From positions 449,474,722 through 449,538,721 of the forward strand of contig NC_053392.1 in the NCBI RefSeq assembly GCF_905171765.1: a DNA stretch of 64,000 nt. Direction: 5' to 3'. Positions within the stretch are counted from its first letter, which is position 1; each line of letters opens with the position of its first letter. A program made the translations under genes and the position numbers. Below, in pieces: positions 10,131 through 20,300 of the stretch. A model generated the notes under the pieces. That model saw only the letters and a program-made list of their open reading frames with translations, was not told where the DNA came from and did no database searches. The DNA comes from Bufo bufo (lineage: Eukaryota > Chordata > Amphibia > Anura > Bufonidae).

Positions 10131-10190
10131 TGTACGGGTAAGTGCCTTGCCTCTAATGCAGAAGGTCGTGGGTTTGAGTCCCAGCAGAAA
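10131..10190 (+). other. tRNA-derived SINE-like block, right arm
   Basis: Same B-box-like sequence as the left arm (gtgggtttgagtcccagcag), in direct orientation. The A-box side is truncated to cgggtaagtgcc. Confidence 0.5.
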
Positions 10191-10224
10191 CTTTTCTAAA
10201 ATACACAAGCACTGACTCCATATA

Positions 10225-11787
10225 CAGGGAGTGCAGAATTATTAGACAAGTTGTATTTTTGAGGATTAATTTTATTATTGAACAACAACCATGTTCTCAA
10301 TGAACCCAAAAAACTCATTAATATCAAAGCTGAATATTTTTGGAAGTAGTTTTTAGTTTGTTTTTAGTTTTAGCTATTTTAGGGGGATATCTGTGTGTGC
10401 AGGTGACTATTACTGTGCATAATTATTAGGCAACTTAACAAAAAACAAATATATACCCATTTCAATTATTTATTTTTACCAGTGAAACCAATATAACATC
10501 TCAACATTCACAAATATACATTTCTGACATTCAAAAACAAAACAAAAACAAATCAGTGACCAATATAGCCACCTTTCTTTGCAAGGACACTCAAAAGCCT
10601 GCCATCCATGGATTCTGTCAGTGTTTTGATCTGTTCACCATCAACATTGCGTGCAGCAGCAACCACAGCCTCCCAGACACTGTTCAGAGAGGTGTACTGT
10701 TTTCCCTCCTTGTAAATCTCACATTTGATGATGGACCACAGGTTCTCAATGGGGTTCAGATCAGGTGAACAAGGAGGCCATGTCATTAGATTTTCTTATT
10801 TTATACCCTTTCTTGCCAGCCACGCTGTGGAGTACTTGGACGCGTGTGATGGAGCATTGTCCTGCATGAAAATCATGTTTTTCTTGAAGGATGCAGACTT
10901 CTTCCTGTACCACTGCTTGAAGAAGGTGTCTTCCAGAAACTGGCAGTAGGACTGGGAGTTGAGCTTGACTCTATCCTCAACCCGAAAAGGCCCCACAAGC
11001 TCATCTTTGATGATACCAGCCCAAACCAGTACTCCACCTCCACCTTGCTGGCGTCTGAGTCGGACTGGAGCTCTCTGCCCTTTACCAATCCAGCCACGGG
11101 CCCATCCATCTGGCCCATCAAGACTCACTCTCATTTCATCAGTCCATAAAACCTTAGAAAAATCAGTCTTGAGATATTTCTTGGCCCAGTCTTGACGTTT
11201 CAGCTTGTGTGTCTTGTTCAGTGGTGGTCGTCTTTCAGCCTTTCTTACCTTGGCCATGTCTCTGAGTATTGCACACCTTGTGCTTTTGGGCACTCCAGTG
11301 ATGTTGCAGCTCTGAAATATGGCCAAACTGGTGGCAAGTGGCATCTTGGCAGCTGCACGCTTGACTTTTCTCAGTTCATGGGCAGTTATTTTGCGCCTTG
11401 GTTTTTCCACACGCTTCTTGCGACCCTGTTGACTATTTTGAATGAAACGCTTGATTGTTCGATGATCACGCTTCAGAAGCTTTGCAATTTTAAGAGTGCT
11501 GCATCCCTCTGCAAGATATCTCACTATTTTTTACTTTTCTGAGCCTGTCAAGTCCTTCTTTTGACCCATTTTGCCAAAGGAAAGGAAGTTGCCTAATAAT
11601 TATGCACACCTGATATAGGGTGTTGATGTCATTAGACCACACCCCTTCTCATTACAGAGATGCACATCACCTAATATGCTTAATTGGTAGTAGGCTTTCG
11701 AGCCTATACAGCTTGGAGTAAGACAACATGCATAAAGAGGATGATGTGGTCAAAATACTCATTTGCCTAATAATTCTGTACAGGGTG
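10225..11787 (-). mobile_element. Tc1/mariner-like element, DD37E type, copy 1
   Basis: Flanked by TA and bounded by inverted ends that both contain CAGAATTATTAGG (cagggagtgcagaattatta on the left; the right end differs in its outer bases). Length 1563 bp. A second copy lies in the opposite orientation at 32,992-34,538 and is 16 bp shorter because of one deletion. It was inserted into the right flank of the foldback element. Confidence 0.9.
10553..11569 (-). pseudogene. Tc1-like DD37E transposase, two nonsense codons
   Basis: The frame from ATG at 11,569 to 10,553 is 339 codons with no frameshift. The N-terminal half has helix-turn-helix character (YLAEGCSTLKIAKLLKRD). Catalytic blocks are VLWTDEMRVSL (first Asp), FMQDNAPSHA (second Asp) and [11 protein letters not shown] (Glu), with 37 residues between the last two, hence DD37E. 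Compared with the sister copy, one TAA replaces TCA at about codon 16 and another replaces GAA between the second Asp and the Glu. The protein cannot be made full length, though all catalytic residues are present. Confidence 0.9.
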
Positions 11788-11825
11788 TATGGACATACAG
11801 CCGGAAGAGGCACATGGGGGGTAGG

Positions 11826-12085
11826 AAGGAGAGAGGCACTTGATACTGGCACATTGGGAGGGGGGGGGGAGATGGCACTATGATACTGGCACATTGGGGG
11901 GCAGATGGTACTATGATACTGGCACATGGGGGGGAGATGGCACTATGATACTGGCACATTGGGGGGTAGATGGTACTATGATACTGGCACATTGGGGGGT
12001 AGATGGTACTATGATACTGGCACATTGGGGGGGAGATGGCACTATAATACTGGCACATGGGGGGGTTTGGCACTATGATACTGAC
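11826..12085. repeat. 33-bp minisatellite
   Basis: Units of gatactggcacattgggggg plus a 13-base remainder recur about eight times, with variable G-run length. It is transcribable as open frames on both strands, but these are repeat artefacts. Confidence 0.85.
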
Positions 12086-12570
12086 TATATTGCACTACAT
12101 GAGGTTGTTGTAGTAACAGTTATTCTGTTACATTTTATCAGTGGATTGGCAACACACTATCTCGCAACTACAGTGATCACTGTTAATAGGAGCGCAGTTG
12201 ATATTGTGCAGGTCCCAAATTGACTATATCACACTGCTTTCTTTATATATACTAAGGAGACAAAAATTAATTGCTACAATATATAACAAAGATTTTATTC
12301 TACAAAAACTATATGTGGATAGATATATAACTGATAATACACAATTTACTGGATTATTGGACTGCTACTTTTCCTACTTTTACATATAATTTATAATTTA
12401 TTTTATATTTTTTTGATAGTTGATTAATTATATTTTTGGGTATACAATTGTGTTTATATGCAGACAACTAATTAAATATATATTTTAATCTACATTGTGT
12501 ACAGATATTTGAGTGCCACCCTTAAATTTTTATATTTTTCTTTGGATACTTAAACAGTTGGTGTGCCATG
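12086..12570. other. AT-rich non-coding stretch
   Basis: Strongly AT-rich, with no coding frame of note. The right part (near 12,500-12,550) ends in cacccttaaatttttatatt and could be a retroelement 3' end, but nothing supports this further. Confidence 0.3.
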
Positions 12571-13190
12571 GGGTTGTGCACCTTGCCATTGATTCTTAGG
12601 CCGGTTGAGCCACTGTATTCTCTCCTCAAGTGTCACACATGAGCTGCCACTGGCTGACATTGAAGTTACACAGGGGAGTACTCCTGTCCGCTTGGATCAT
12701 CAAGAAATCGTTAATCGCCTTTCTCTGTTCCTCTAGTCGGTCCAACAGATGGAGAGTGGAATTCCAACGGGTGGAAATGTCGCATATCAGCCAATGTTGG
12801 CGTATGCCGTTCTGCCACTGCAGCTCAAGGAGGGTGTGCTTTGCAGTGTATCAGTGCCTGAAGTGCATGCAACGTTTCCTAGCCATTTTTAGGATGTCTT
12901 GCAGATGGGTGGAAGACTTCAGGAACTACTTGACAACCAGATTGAACACGTGTGCCATACAGGGCGCATGGCTCAGCCCTCCTTGATGCAGCGCCGACAC
13001 CATGTTCTTCCCATTGTCGGTCACCATGGTTCCGATTTTGAGTTGTCGTGGAGAAATCCAGCATTCGATTTCTTGCTGAAGGCCACAGAGCAGTTCCTCC
13101 CCTATGTGACTCCATTCGCCCAGGAAAACCAGTTGCAGAATAGCGTGAGTGATGAGAGGGGTCGCACATGGCTTGCATACACTACATAAT
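12571..13190 (-). pseudogene. hAT transposase, central fragment
   Basis: The minus strand reads, over several frames, GEWSHIGEELLC, then LKIGTMVTDNGKNMVSAL with the second catalytic Asp (TDNG), then CMAHVFNLVVK, and finally CDISTRWNSTLHLLDRL. These are the middle blocks of ZBED-like hAT transposases. In-frame stops (after LVVK and within the TRW-preceding region) mark it as dead. No N- or C-terminal part is attached. Similar fragments lie at 48,791 and 52,201. Confidence 0.85.
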
Positions 13191-13440
13191 TCTTGGATCT
13201 CTACATGAAAATAATGTATTTGCTGTAAATCGCGAGAGGGGCATAGTTAGAGACATTGACTTCACAAGAGATACAGAGCAGCGGAGTACAGCCAATTATG
13301 ATGGAACTCCTTATCTTAAGAAACTGGACTTGGACTCTAAAGCAGAGGCTCTCCTGTCATGTCTTGTGTGCTGTGGAGATCGAATGCAGATGGAGCAGAT
13401 AAAAAAACATGAATATTTTCAACTTACTGAAGATGCTTGA
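13168..13440 (+). CDS. Unrecognised 90-codon open frame
   Basis: ATG at 13,168, stop at 13,440. The middle (RDIDFTRDTEQRSTANYDG) is hydrophilic and the end contains a CLVCCGD cluster. I recognise no family, no signal peptide and no membrane segment. The first ~15 codons overlap the hAT fragment and may not belong. It may be an exon-like fragment of a mobile element or a chance frame. Confidence 0.2.
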   Translation: MACIHYIILGSLHENNVFAVNRERGIVRDIDFTRDTEQRSTANYDGTPYLKKLDLDSKAEALLSCLVCCGDRMQMEQIKKHEYFQLTEDA

Positions 13441-13605
13441 TTTAATTGAGAATAGATGGTAAAGGCAAAGTCTGCTGGTGTGTTGTCATCAGCGTCTTCA
13501 TTATGTTTACTGCAGGACCCACACAATGAAAGGATAATGGAATTCGATTCATACAGAACAAAGTCTACAATCACCCATCAATTTTCCCCCAAAAAAGCCT
13601 TCTTC

Positions 13606-14284
13606 TAGAGATGAGCGAATCTAAGCTGACGAAGTGGAATTCGATCCAATTTTCAGGAAAACCTCAATTCGCAATGAATGCGAATTTCATTGCGCTTCAT
13701 GGTAACGAATCACAATTTTCTTAAAATGGCAGCTACACTTGGGAGGACTGAGGACATGGCGCAAGGAACTCTGGGAAGGCGGGATCACCCAGATTGACAT
13801 GCCTGCATGCAGCCAATCAGCAGCCAGCCAGCCCTATAAATACGGCAGCCATTTTAGATTCTGCCATTTCCAGCTTTCAGAGTGCAGGGACAGATGTGTG
13901 AAGGCGCTAGGGACAGCTATTGGAAAAACCTCTATATTTAAAAAAAAAAACAGACAAAAGGATTTAGAAGTGCAGGGAAAGGATAGGGAGGAATCATTTC
14001 ACAGCATCTTAGTGCAGAGACGTCAGAAGGCACTAGGGACATTTGTAGAAAAGTGATTTACAAGTTCACGGAACGATTATTTGGGGATCCAAATAGTCAT
14101 TAGACAGCTCTGTTATTCCAGCTTTTTGTTATAGGGCTGCAAGTGTTATGTTGGAAATCCTTTAGTGGTTTATATCTTAGTATCTTATTCAGTACGCCAA
14201 GAAAAATATATACACATTTCACTTTTGCAGTTATTTCTGGTCAAAGCGTATAAGGGCGTATTACAGTAAAAAAAGACAAATATA
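13606..14284 (+). mobile_element. 5' end of ZBED-type hAT with promoter
   Basis: Begins TAGAGATGAGCGAATCTAAG and shares the family block gtggaattcgatccaatttt with the ends at 555 and 57,948. A CCAAT box (13,813) and TATA box (ccctataaatacgg at 13,833) are spaced as in an RNA polymerase II promoter. The coding part is absent, because a Tc1 element follows at 14,285. Left flank does not match the right flank of the hAT end at 15,764. Confidence 0.55.
13811..13845 (+). promoter_or_regulatory. CCAAT and TATA boxes of hAT promoter
   Basis: CCAAT at 13,813-13,817 and tataaata at 13,835, about 20 bp apart, inside the conserved hAT 5' end. The same arrangement is seen near 36,411. Inferred from consensus only. 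Confidence 0.4.
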
Positions 14285-15328
14285 CACTCACCTAAAGAAT
14301 TATTAGGAACACCTGTTCTATTTCTCATTAATGCAATTATCTAGTCAACCAATCACATGGCAGTTTCTTCAATGCATTTAGGGGTGTGGTCCTGGTCAAG
14401 ACAATCTCCTGAACTCCAAACTGAATGTCAGAATGGGAAAGAAAGGTGATTTAAGCAATTTTGAGCGTGGCATGGTTGTTGGTGCCAGACGGGCCGGTCT
14501 GAGTATTTCACAATCTGCTCAGTTACTGGGATGTTCACGCACAACCATTTCTAAGGTTTACAAAGAATGGTGTGAAAAGGGAAAAACATCCAGTATGTGG
14601 CAGTCCTGTGGGCAAAAATGCCTTGTGGATGCTAGAGGTCAGAGGAGAATGGGCCGACTGATTCAAGCTGATAGAAGAGCAACGTTGACTGAAATAACCA
14701 CTCGTTACAACCGAGGTATGCAGCAAAGCATTTGTGAAGCCACAACATGCACAACCTTGAGGCGGATGGGCTACAACAGCAGAAAACCCCACCGGGTACC
14801 ACTCATCTCCACTACAAATAGGAAAAAGAGGCTACAATTTGCACGAGCTCACCAAAATTGGACTGTTGAAGACTGGAAAAATGTTGCCTGGTCTGATGAG
14901 TCTCGATTTCTGTTGAGACATTCAAATGGTAGAGTCCGAATTTGGAATAAACAGAATGAGAACATGTACCCATCCTCTGATGGCTACTTCCAGCAGGATA
15001 ATGCACCATGTCACAAAGCTCGAATCATTTCAAATTGGTTTCTTGAACATGACAATGAGTTCACTGTACTAAAATGGCCCCCACAGTCACCAGATCTCAA
15101 CCCAATAGAGCATCTTTGGGATGTGGTGGAACGGGAGCTTTGTGCCCTGGATGTGCATCCCTCAAATCAACTGCAAGATGCTATCCTATCAATATGGGCC
15201 AACATTTCTAAAGAATGCTATCAGCACCTTGTTGAATCAATGCCACGTAGAATTAAGGCAGTTCTGAAGGCAAAAGTGGGTCCAATACCATATTAGTATG
15301 GTGTTCCTAATAATTCTTTAGGTGAGTG
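14285..15328 (+). mobile_element. Tc1/mariner-like element, DD36E type, copy 1
   Basis: 1044 bp, flanked by TA, with perfect inverted ends CACTCACCTAAAGAATTATT. The transposase frame is open but lacks about 50 internal codons. The second copy at 21,799-22,849 lacks the same segment, so both come from an already deleted master. Confidence 0.9.
14433..15296 (+). CDS. Tc1-like DD36E transposase, internally deleted but open
   Basis: 287 codons, ATG to stop with no interruption. Helix-turn-helix N-terminus (GLSISQSAQLLGCSRTTIS), first catalytic Asp in VAWSDESRFLL, second in YFQQDNAPCH, Glu in [11 protein letters not shown]; 36 residues lie between the last two. Tc1 transposases are about 340 residues; here NKQNENM joins directly to YPSSDGYFQ, so the first and second Asp are only about 30 residues apart. 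That removes central strands of the RNase-H-like fold, so catalysis is unlikely although the DNA-binding half is whole. It might bind termini and interfere with active relatives (inference). Confidence 0.85.
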   Translation: MGKKGDLSNFERGMVVGARRAGLSISQSAQLLGCSRTTISKVYKEWCEKGKTSSMWQSCGQKCLVDARGQRRMGRLIQADRRATLTEITTRYNRGMQQSICEATTCTTLRRMGYNSRKPHRVPLISTTNRKKRLQFARAHQNWTVEDWKNVAWSDESRFLLRHSNGRVRIWNKQNENMYPSSDGYFQQDNAPCHKARIISNWFLEHDNEFTVLKWPPQSPDLNPIEHLWDVVERELCALDVHPSNQLQDAILSIWANISKECYQHLVESMPRRIKAVLKAKVGPIPY

Positions 15329-15334
15329 TATATA

Positions 15335-15689
15335 TGCATTCTTTTATTTTTTATTTTTTCCCCGCACAGCTAGTGGTGAACCGACTTGCGTTCCACTAGC
15401 CGATACGTTCCAGTGGACAACAGTGAGATAAGGGTCACATGACCTGATACCGCTTGTTTTGTTTTGTTATATATTATCGCCAAAACATATATAAAATCTT
15501 GTTGACCGGCCCCTAAAACCAATGGTTATGGTTATTTTTTATTGTTTTTATTGAGTATCTATACTTCACACTGATAACCAACACCGGCAGCCTGCTCCTT
15601 TTCTCCTCCTCTAAACAACTCTTTCTTCTTCCAAACCTTCTCCCAAACCTTAGTCCGATCTCTGGCGCCCTCCTATGCCGAACACTGAA
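15335..15689. other. Unassigned stretch after Tc1 element
   Basis: Low-complexity T-rich tract, then mixed sequence with no recognised frame or repeat. It may be the body of the hAT element whose right end follows. Confidence 0.3.
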
Positions 15690-15764
15690 CCCGAACTTTT
15701 ACTGAAATGTTCGGGTTCGGGTCCGGCGTCCAAAAATCCTAAAGTTCGGGTTCGCTCAACCCTA
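15690..15764 (+). mobile_element. Right end of a hAT element (GTTCGGGTTCG family)
   Basis: Ends gttcgggttcgctcaaccct-A at 15,764, matching the right end of the complete hAT at 31,604. The candidate duplication GTAGTCAC follows, but no matching left end was found. Confidence 0.55.
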
Positions 15765-16403
15765 GTAGTCACATGACCTCCTACTGCAGGTGTTGCTTTG
15801 AATTAAGCCTTGCAATGTATCAATATAATGGGCTCTGCCCTGTAACTTGATAGCAGGCAGATGATATTTGCTTCAGAAAACAGGGCTGAATGCAGTTCCT
15901 TGCCTGAATGAAAACTGCAATTGCTAGAAGCTTCTGCGAGTAGAGCAGAGCAGGATATGATGAAAAAGTCTTACACAAGCGGTGCAATTACCCTCCACTG
16001 CACCAAGTAGGAGACTAATGATGATGTCTTATTACTTGGAGGAGAGGAATATTCTATCCTTAGCAAGAGAAGGAGAGTACTAAGGCAATTATTTTACTGT
16101 GGCGTTTCAAAAGTCAGCTATATACAATCACGCACCTGTGTAGAGCAACCTCTATGGGCACGGGAGTGACTTGTTGAATTTGACTTTCTCCACTTACAGC
16201 TTACACATCAGACACCCAGGCGTTAATCAAGTAGCCCTTTAATCCGGAGATTGTATTGCAAGATGTTGCAGGGTAATCCAGATGGTAAAATAATTATGCC
16301 AACAATAACGCCTAGCTCAGAAAATGAATGCTGCTACTCAGAAGCTGAGCACACAATGAGCAAGGCATCACTGGGAAAACAGGGAGTGGCTAGACTAAAC
16401 TAA
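15765..16403. other. Unassigned stretch
   Basis: No recognised repeat or coding frame. Its right part is next to the 3' side of the minus-strand PLE and may include the PLE 3' untranslated tail. Confidence 0.3.
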
Positions 16404-17778
16404 CTAGAAGCCTGAAAACAGGGGAGGGGGGAAAGAGAGGAGCATACCAATACACAATGCAAGATAATGGAACAGAACAGCTCTGACATCACCATTATGT
16501 TTCAAAGTCACATGTCTGGAGATAGGCTTATCACGTTTGTTTCTCACGTTCCCCACATGTTCCAAAATCCATCTCTTAAATGCACGGCATGTTTTGCCTA
16601 CATACATCAAATTGCATGTACATTTACATAGTTATATCACACCCTCGGTGTTGCAGTTAGTAAAAGAGCGTGTATATAATACCATATGTCCACCAGAATC
16701 TGAGAACTGAGAGCCTCTATCAATAAATTGACAAGATTTACAATGGCCGTGACAAAAGGTACCAGTCTGTCTTTTGGTCAGCCATGTCTTTTTTTTGTAA
16801 GTCTCAAAGTGGCTGTGAACCAAGGTATCTCTTAAGTTGCGCCCACATCTATATGTAATTGCTGGAAAATCTGGAATGAATTATGAGGTCATAAGTGACC
16901 AATATTTACCAAATACATTTCTCACTTCCTGTGCCAAGGAATCAAAAGTTCCAATAATATGTATAGTTTTATCATCTTGTTTTCTCCTTTTGGGGATTAA
17001 TAGCTTGGTTCTGTCACATTCCATGCCTGATTTAATATTTTTCTCGGGTATCCTTTTTCTCAAAATCTCTGATATAAAATGGTACCCTATTTCTCAAAAT
17101 CCTCATCCCTCGTACAGTTCCTCTGAATTCTGAGGAACTGTCCTTTTGGGATCCCCTTCTTTAGTGGGGTGGGATGAAAACTCCCCCATTGCAGAAAACT
17201 GTTAGTAGAGGTCTCTTTACGATGTAAGGATGTCTGAATCATATTGTCTTTTTCCATAGCCGAATGTCTATAAAAGCAATAGAATCTTTCTGTATCTCAT
17301 GAGTAAAAAAATAACCAAATATTGTTCAGATCAAGTGCCTCAACAAATAACTGAAAATCTCATTTATCACCTGACCACAATATCAGAATGTCATTGATAT
17401 ATCTTACCCAAAGTAAAACATGTGAGACCCAGTTAGCATATTGGTCAGAAAAAACTATTGTATCCTCCCACCAGCCCAGGAGCAAATTAGCATAAATTGG
17501 GGAACAGGGACTCACCATATCAGTGCCCCTGAGCTGGTGGTACTAAGAATTGAATACAAAATAGTTATGAGTCAAGATAAATTCCAGCAGACAAAGAACA
17601 AAGCTATTGTGGCCCTGATAGTGATTACTTTTGGTATCAAGGAAATGCTTGGTAGCCCTCAGTCCCATTTGGTGTGGGATGTATGTGTAAAAGGCCTCAA
17701 TATCAATCGAGGCCAGCCACACATCCGCCTCAACCACTATTCCTTCAAGTTTCTTAAGCAGGTCCATCGTATCACGTA
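16404..17778 (-). pseudogene. PLE reverse transcriptase C-half and GIY-YIG domain
   Basis: Minus-strand blocks in order: DTMDLLKKLEG; VWLASIDIEAFYTYIPH with the first catalytic Asp; FILTHNYFVF; VRYINDILILW, the YIDD box with Asp changed to Asn at 17,390-17,401; KKGIPKGQFLRIQRNC; and finally a GIY-YIG-type endonuclease with MYVGKTCRAFKRWILEH. Penelope-like elements pair just this reverse transcriptase with a C-terminal GIY-YIG nuclease. Many stops and frameshifts, plus loss of a catalytic Asp, make it dead. The N-terminal half continues at 19,427 beyond an inserted Tc1. Confidence 0.9.
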
Positions 17779-19426
17779 CAGTCAGGTCCATAAATATTGG
17801 GACATGGACACAATTCTAACATTTTTGGCTCTATACACAACCACAATGGATTTAAAATAAAACAAACAAGATGTGCTTTAACTGCAGACGGTCAGCTTAA
17901 ATTTGAGGGTATTTACATCCAAATCAGGTGAACGGTGTAGGAATTACAACAGTTTGCATATGTGCCTCCCACTTGTTAAGGAACCAAAAGTAATGGGACA
18001 GAATAATAATCATAAATCAAACTTTCACTTTTTAATACTTGGTTGCAAATCCTTTGCAGTCATTTACAGCCTGAAGTCTGGAACGCATAGACATCACCAG
18101 ACGCTGGGTTTCATCCCTGGTGATGCTCTGCCAGGCCTCTACTGCAACTGTCTTCAGTTTCTGCTTGTTCTTGGGGCATTTTCCCATCAGTTTTGTCTTT
18201 AGCAAGTGAAATGCATGCTCAATCGGATTCGGGTCAGGAGATTGAATTGGCCATTGCATAACATTCCACTTCTTTCTCTTAAAAAACTCTTTGGTTGCTT
18301 TTGCAGTATGCTTTGGATCATTGTCCATCTGCACTGTGAAGCGCCGTCTAATGAGTTCTGAAGCATTTGGGTGAATATGAGCAGATAATATTGCCAGAAA
18401 CACTTCAGAATTCATCATGCTGTTTTTGTCAGCACTCACATCATCAATAAATACAAGAGAACCATTTCCATTGGCAGCCATACATGCCCACGCCATGACA
18501 CTACCACCACCATGCTTCACTGATGAGGTGGCATGCTTAGGATCATGAGCAGTTCCTTTCCTTCTCTATACTCTTCTCTTCCATCACTCTGCTACAAGTT
18601 GATCTTGGTCTCATCTGTCCATAGGATTTTGTTCCAAAACTGTGAAGGCTTTTTTAGATGTCGTTTGACAAACTCTAATCTGGCCTTCCTGTTTTTGAGG
18701 CTCACCAATGGTTTACATCTTGTGGTGAACCCTCTGTATTCGCTCTGGTGAAGTCTTCTCTTGATTGTTGACTTTGACACACTTACACCTACCTCCTGGA
18801 GAGTGTTCTTGACCTAGCCAACTGTTGTGAATGGTGTTTTCTTCACCAGGTAAAGAATTTATGGTCATCCACCACAGTTGTTTTCTGTGGTCTTCCGGGT
18901 CTTTTGGTGTTGCTGAGCTCACTGGTGCGTTCATTCTTTTTAAGAATGTTCCAAACAGTTGTTTTGGCCAGGCCTAATGTTTTTGCTAACTCTCTGATGG
19001 GTTTGTTTTGTTTTTTCAGCCTAATGATGGCTTGCTTTACTGATAGTGACAGCTCTTTGGATCTCCACTTGAGAGTTGACAGCAACAGATTCCAAATGCA
19101 AATAGCGCACTTGAAATGAACTCTGCACCTTTTTATCTGCTCATTGTAATTCGGATAATGAGGGAATAACACACACCTGGCCATGGAACAGCTGAGAAGC
19201 CAATTGTCCCATTACTTTTGGTTCCTTAACAAGTAGGAGGCACATATGCAAACTGTTGTAATTCCTACACCGTTCACCTGATTTGGATGTAAATACCCTC
19301 AAATTAAAGCTGACAGACTGCAGTTAAAGCACATAATCTTCGTTTCATTTCAAATCCATTGTGGTGGTGTATAGAGCAAAAAATGTTAAAATTGTGTTGA
19401 TGTCCCAATATTTATGGACCTGGCTG
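17779..19426 (-). mobile_element. Tc1-like DD34E element nested in PLE
   Basis: 1648 bp, TA-flanked, with inverted ends of about 215 bp that include tcaggtccataaatattggg. Removing it together with one TA restores the PLE frame across the junction (LTSY then IRDTMDLL). This fixes both boundaries and shows the PLE was there first. Confidence 0.9.
18032..19156 (-). pseudogene. Tc1-like DD34E transposase, frameshifted
   Basis: Three frames together cover the protein. N-terminal: KELSLSVKQAIIRLKKQNK and GLAKTTVWNIL (paired-like helix-turn-helix), with RPGRPQKTT (GRPR-like hook). Middle: KILWTDETKINL, the first Asp. C-terminal: GGSVMAWACMAANG, VQMDNDPKHTAK with the second Asp, and SPDPNPIEHAF with the Glu 34 residues later. 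All three acidic residues remain, but at least two frameshifts separate the parts. The usual SPDLNP motif is SPDPNP here. Confidence 0.88.
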
Positions 19427-20300
19427 TATATACGAAGTAAGAGATAAAAGAAAGGGGCGTAAAATTCTATCAATGTAAATGCCAGCATTTTGAGTCAAAT
19501 TTTCAACCCCCGAAACAATTGGCCTCCCTTTTAGGGGATGTAACCCCTTGTAGACTTTAGGAAGTCCATAGAAGGTAGCAATTTTTGGATGTTGGGGGAA
19601 CAGGAATTCTTATCTATCCAGTGATTATCTACAGCCTACTTTAATAAGATCGACAGTTGCAATTGATACTGTGTGGTAGGATCCTGCACCAATATTTCAT
19701 AACTTTTTGTATCGGTGAGGAGTGATAGGCACATCTGTTTGTACTGTTTACAGTTTAATATCACAATATTCCCCCCCCCCCCTTCCTTATCTGATGATTT
19801 AATAATTCAATCCTTTTTCTTACTAAGCTTTTTAAGGCCTGCCATCTCATTAATGGAATAGTTTTTAGGATCATGTGAGATATCGACACATTGATCCAAA
19901 TGTTCCAAGTCTCTAATTACTGAATTTAGAAATAGATCAATGTGGTGGCCTGACCCTTTGGGTGGCATCTTCCTACTTTTATTCCTCAAAGTGATGAAAA
20001 GTCCCTTGCTTCTTTCTCTATCATTTTCTTCAAGCAAATGAGCAATATCCTATATACCCTGAAGATCCTCTAGTTCTATTCCCAATTCTAAACATATTTT
20101 ACGGTTTGTTTGTGTGGTCTGTGGTGTATTGGTGTCTCGCCATGTCTCTTGATTAGTAGAGTTTGATGCAGAGGAGACTTTATTGTTCCTTTTCCTATAT
20201 CCCCTTTGGTATCTCCTACCCCCTCTTACATGACCACGTCCTCTATAACCGCCTATTCCACCCCTGGTATGTTTTAGATTCGGCCATCAATATCAAAATC
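19427..20300 (-). pseudogene. PLE reverse transcriptase N-half
   Basis: Minus-strand blocks: a Gly/Arg-rich stretch (RGGIGGYRGRGHVRGG-like) near 20,230; KMPPKGSGHHIDLFLNSVIR; an SSDKEGG-IVILN block as in PLEs, broken by a long G run (19,769-19,779); then YGLPKVYKGLHPLKGRPIVSG and ILRPFLLSLTSY, where the Tc1 insertion splits the gene. Several frameshifts are present. A consensus-like donor site (ccaggtaag) lies upstream near 20,440. The 5' end of the element was not found. Confidence 0.85.

Larger units (their letters stand above)
8985..10224. mobile_element. Foldback element with minisatellite arms
   Basis: A ~44-bp unit (gacagctgccccagcacac, then ctctgctacatctata) repeats in one orientation from 9290 to about 9785 and in the opposite orientation from about 9800 to 10,130. 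A tRNA-like block flanks each arm, inverted at 9140-9230 and direct at 10,131-10,190. The left terminus tagaggtgggacaacgaatt is hAT-like. The right side is cut by a Tc1 element at 10,225, so no right terminus is visible. Confidence 0.7.

Noticed and set aside
11840..12223. Gly/Thr-rich 127-codon frame as a gene
   Set aside because: It is the 33-bp minisatellite translated; G-run length varies and the other strand is open too.
13606..15764. Single hAT element from the 13,606 left end to the 15,764 right end
   Set aside because: Flanking 8-bp sequences do not match and sub-terminal sequences belong to different hAT subfamilies.
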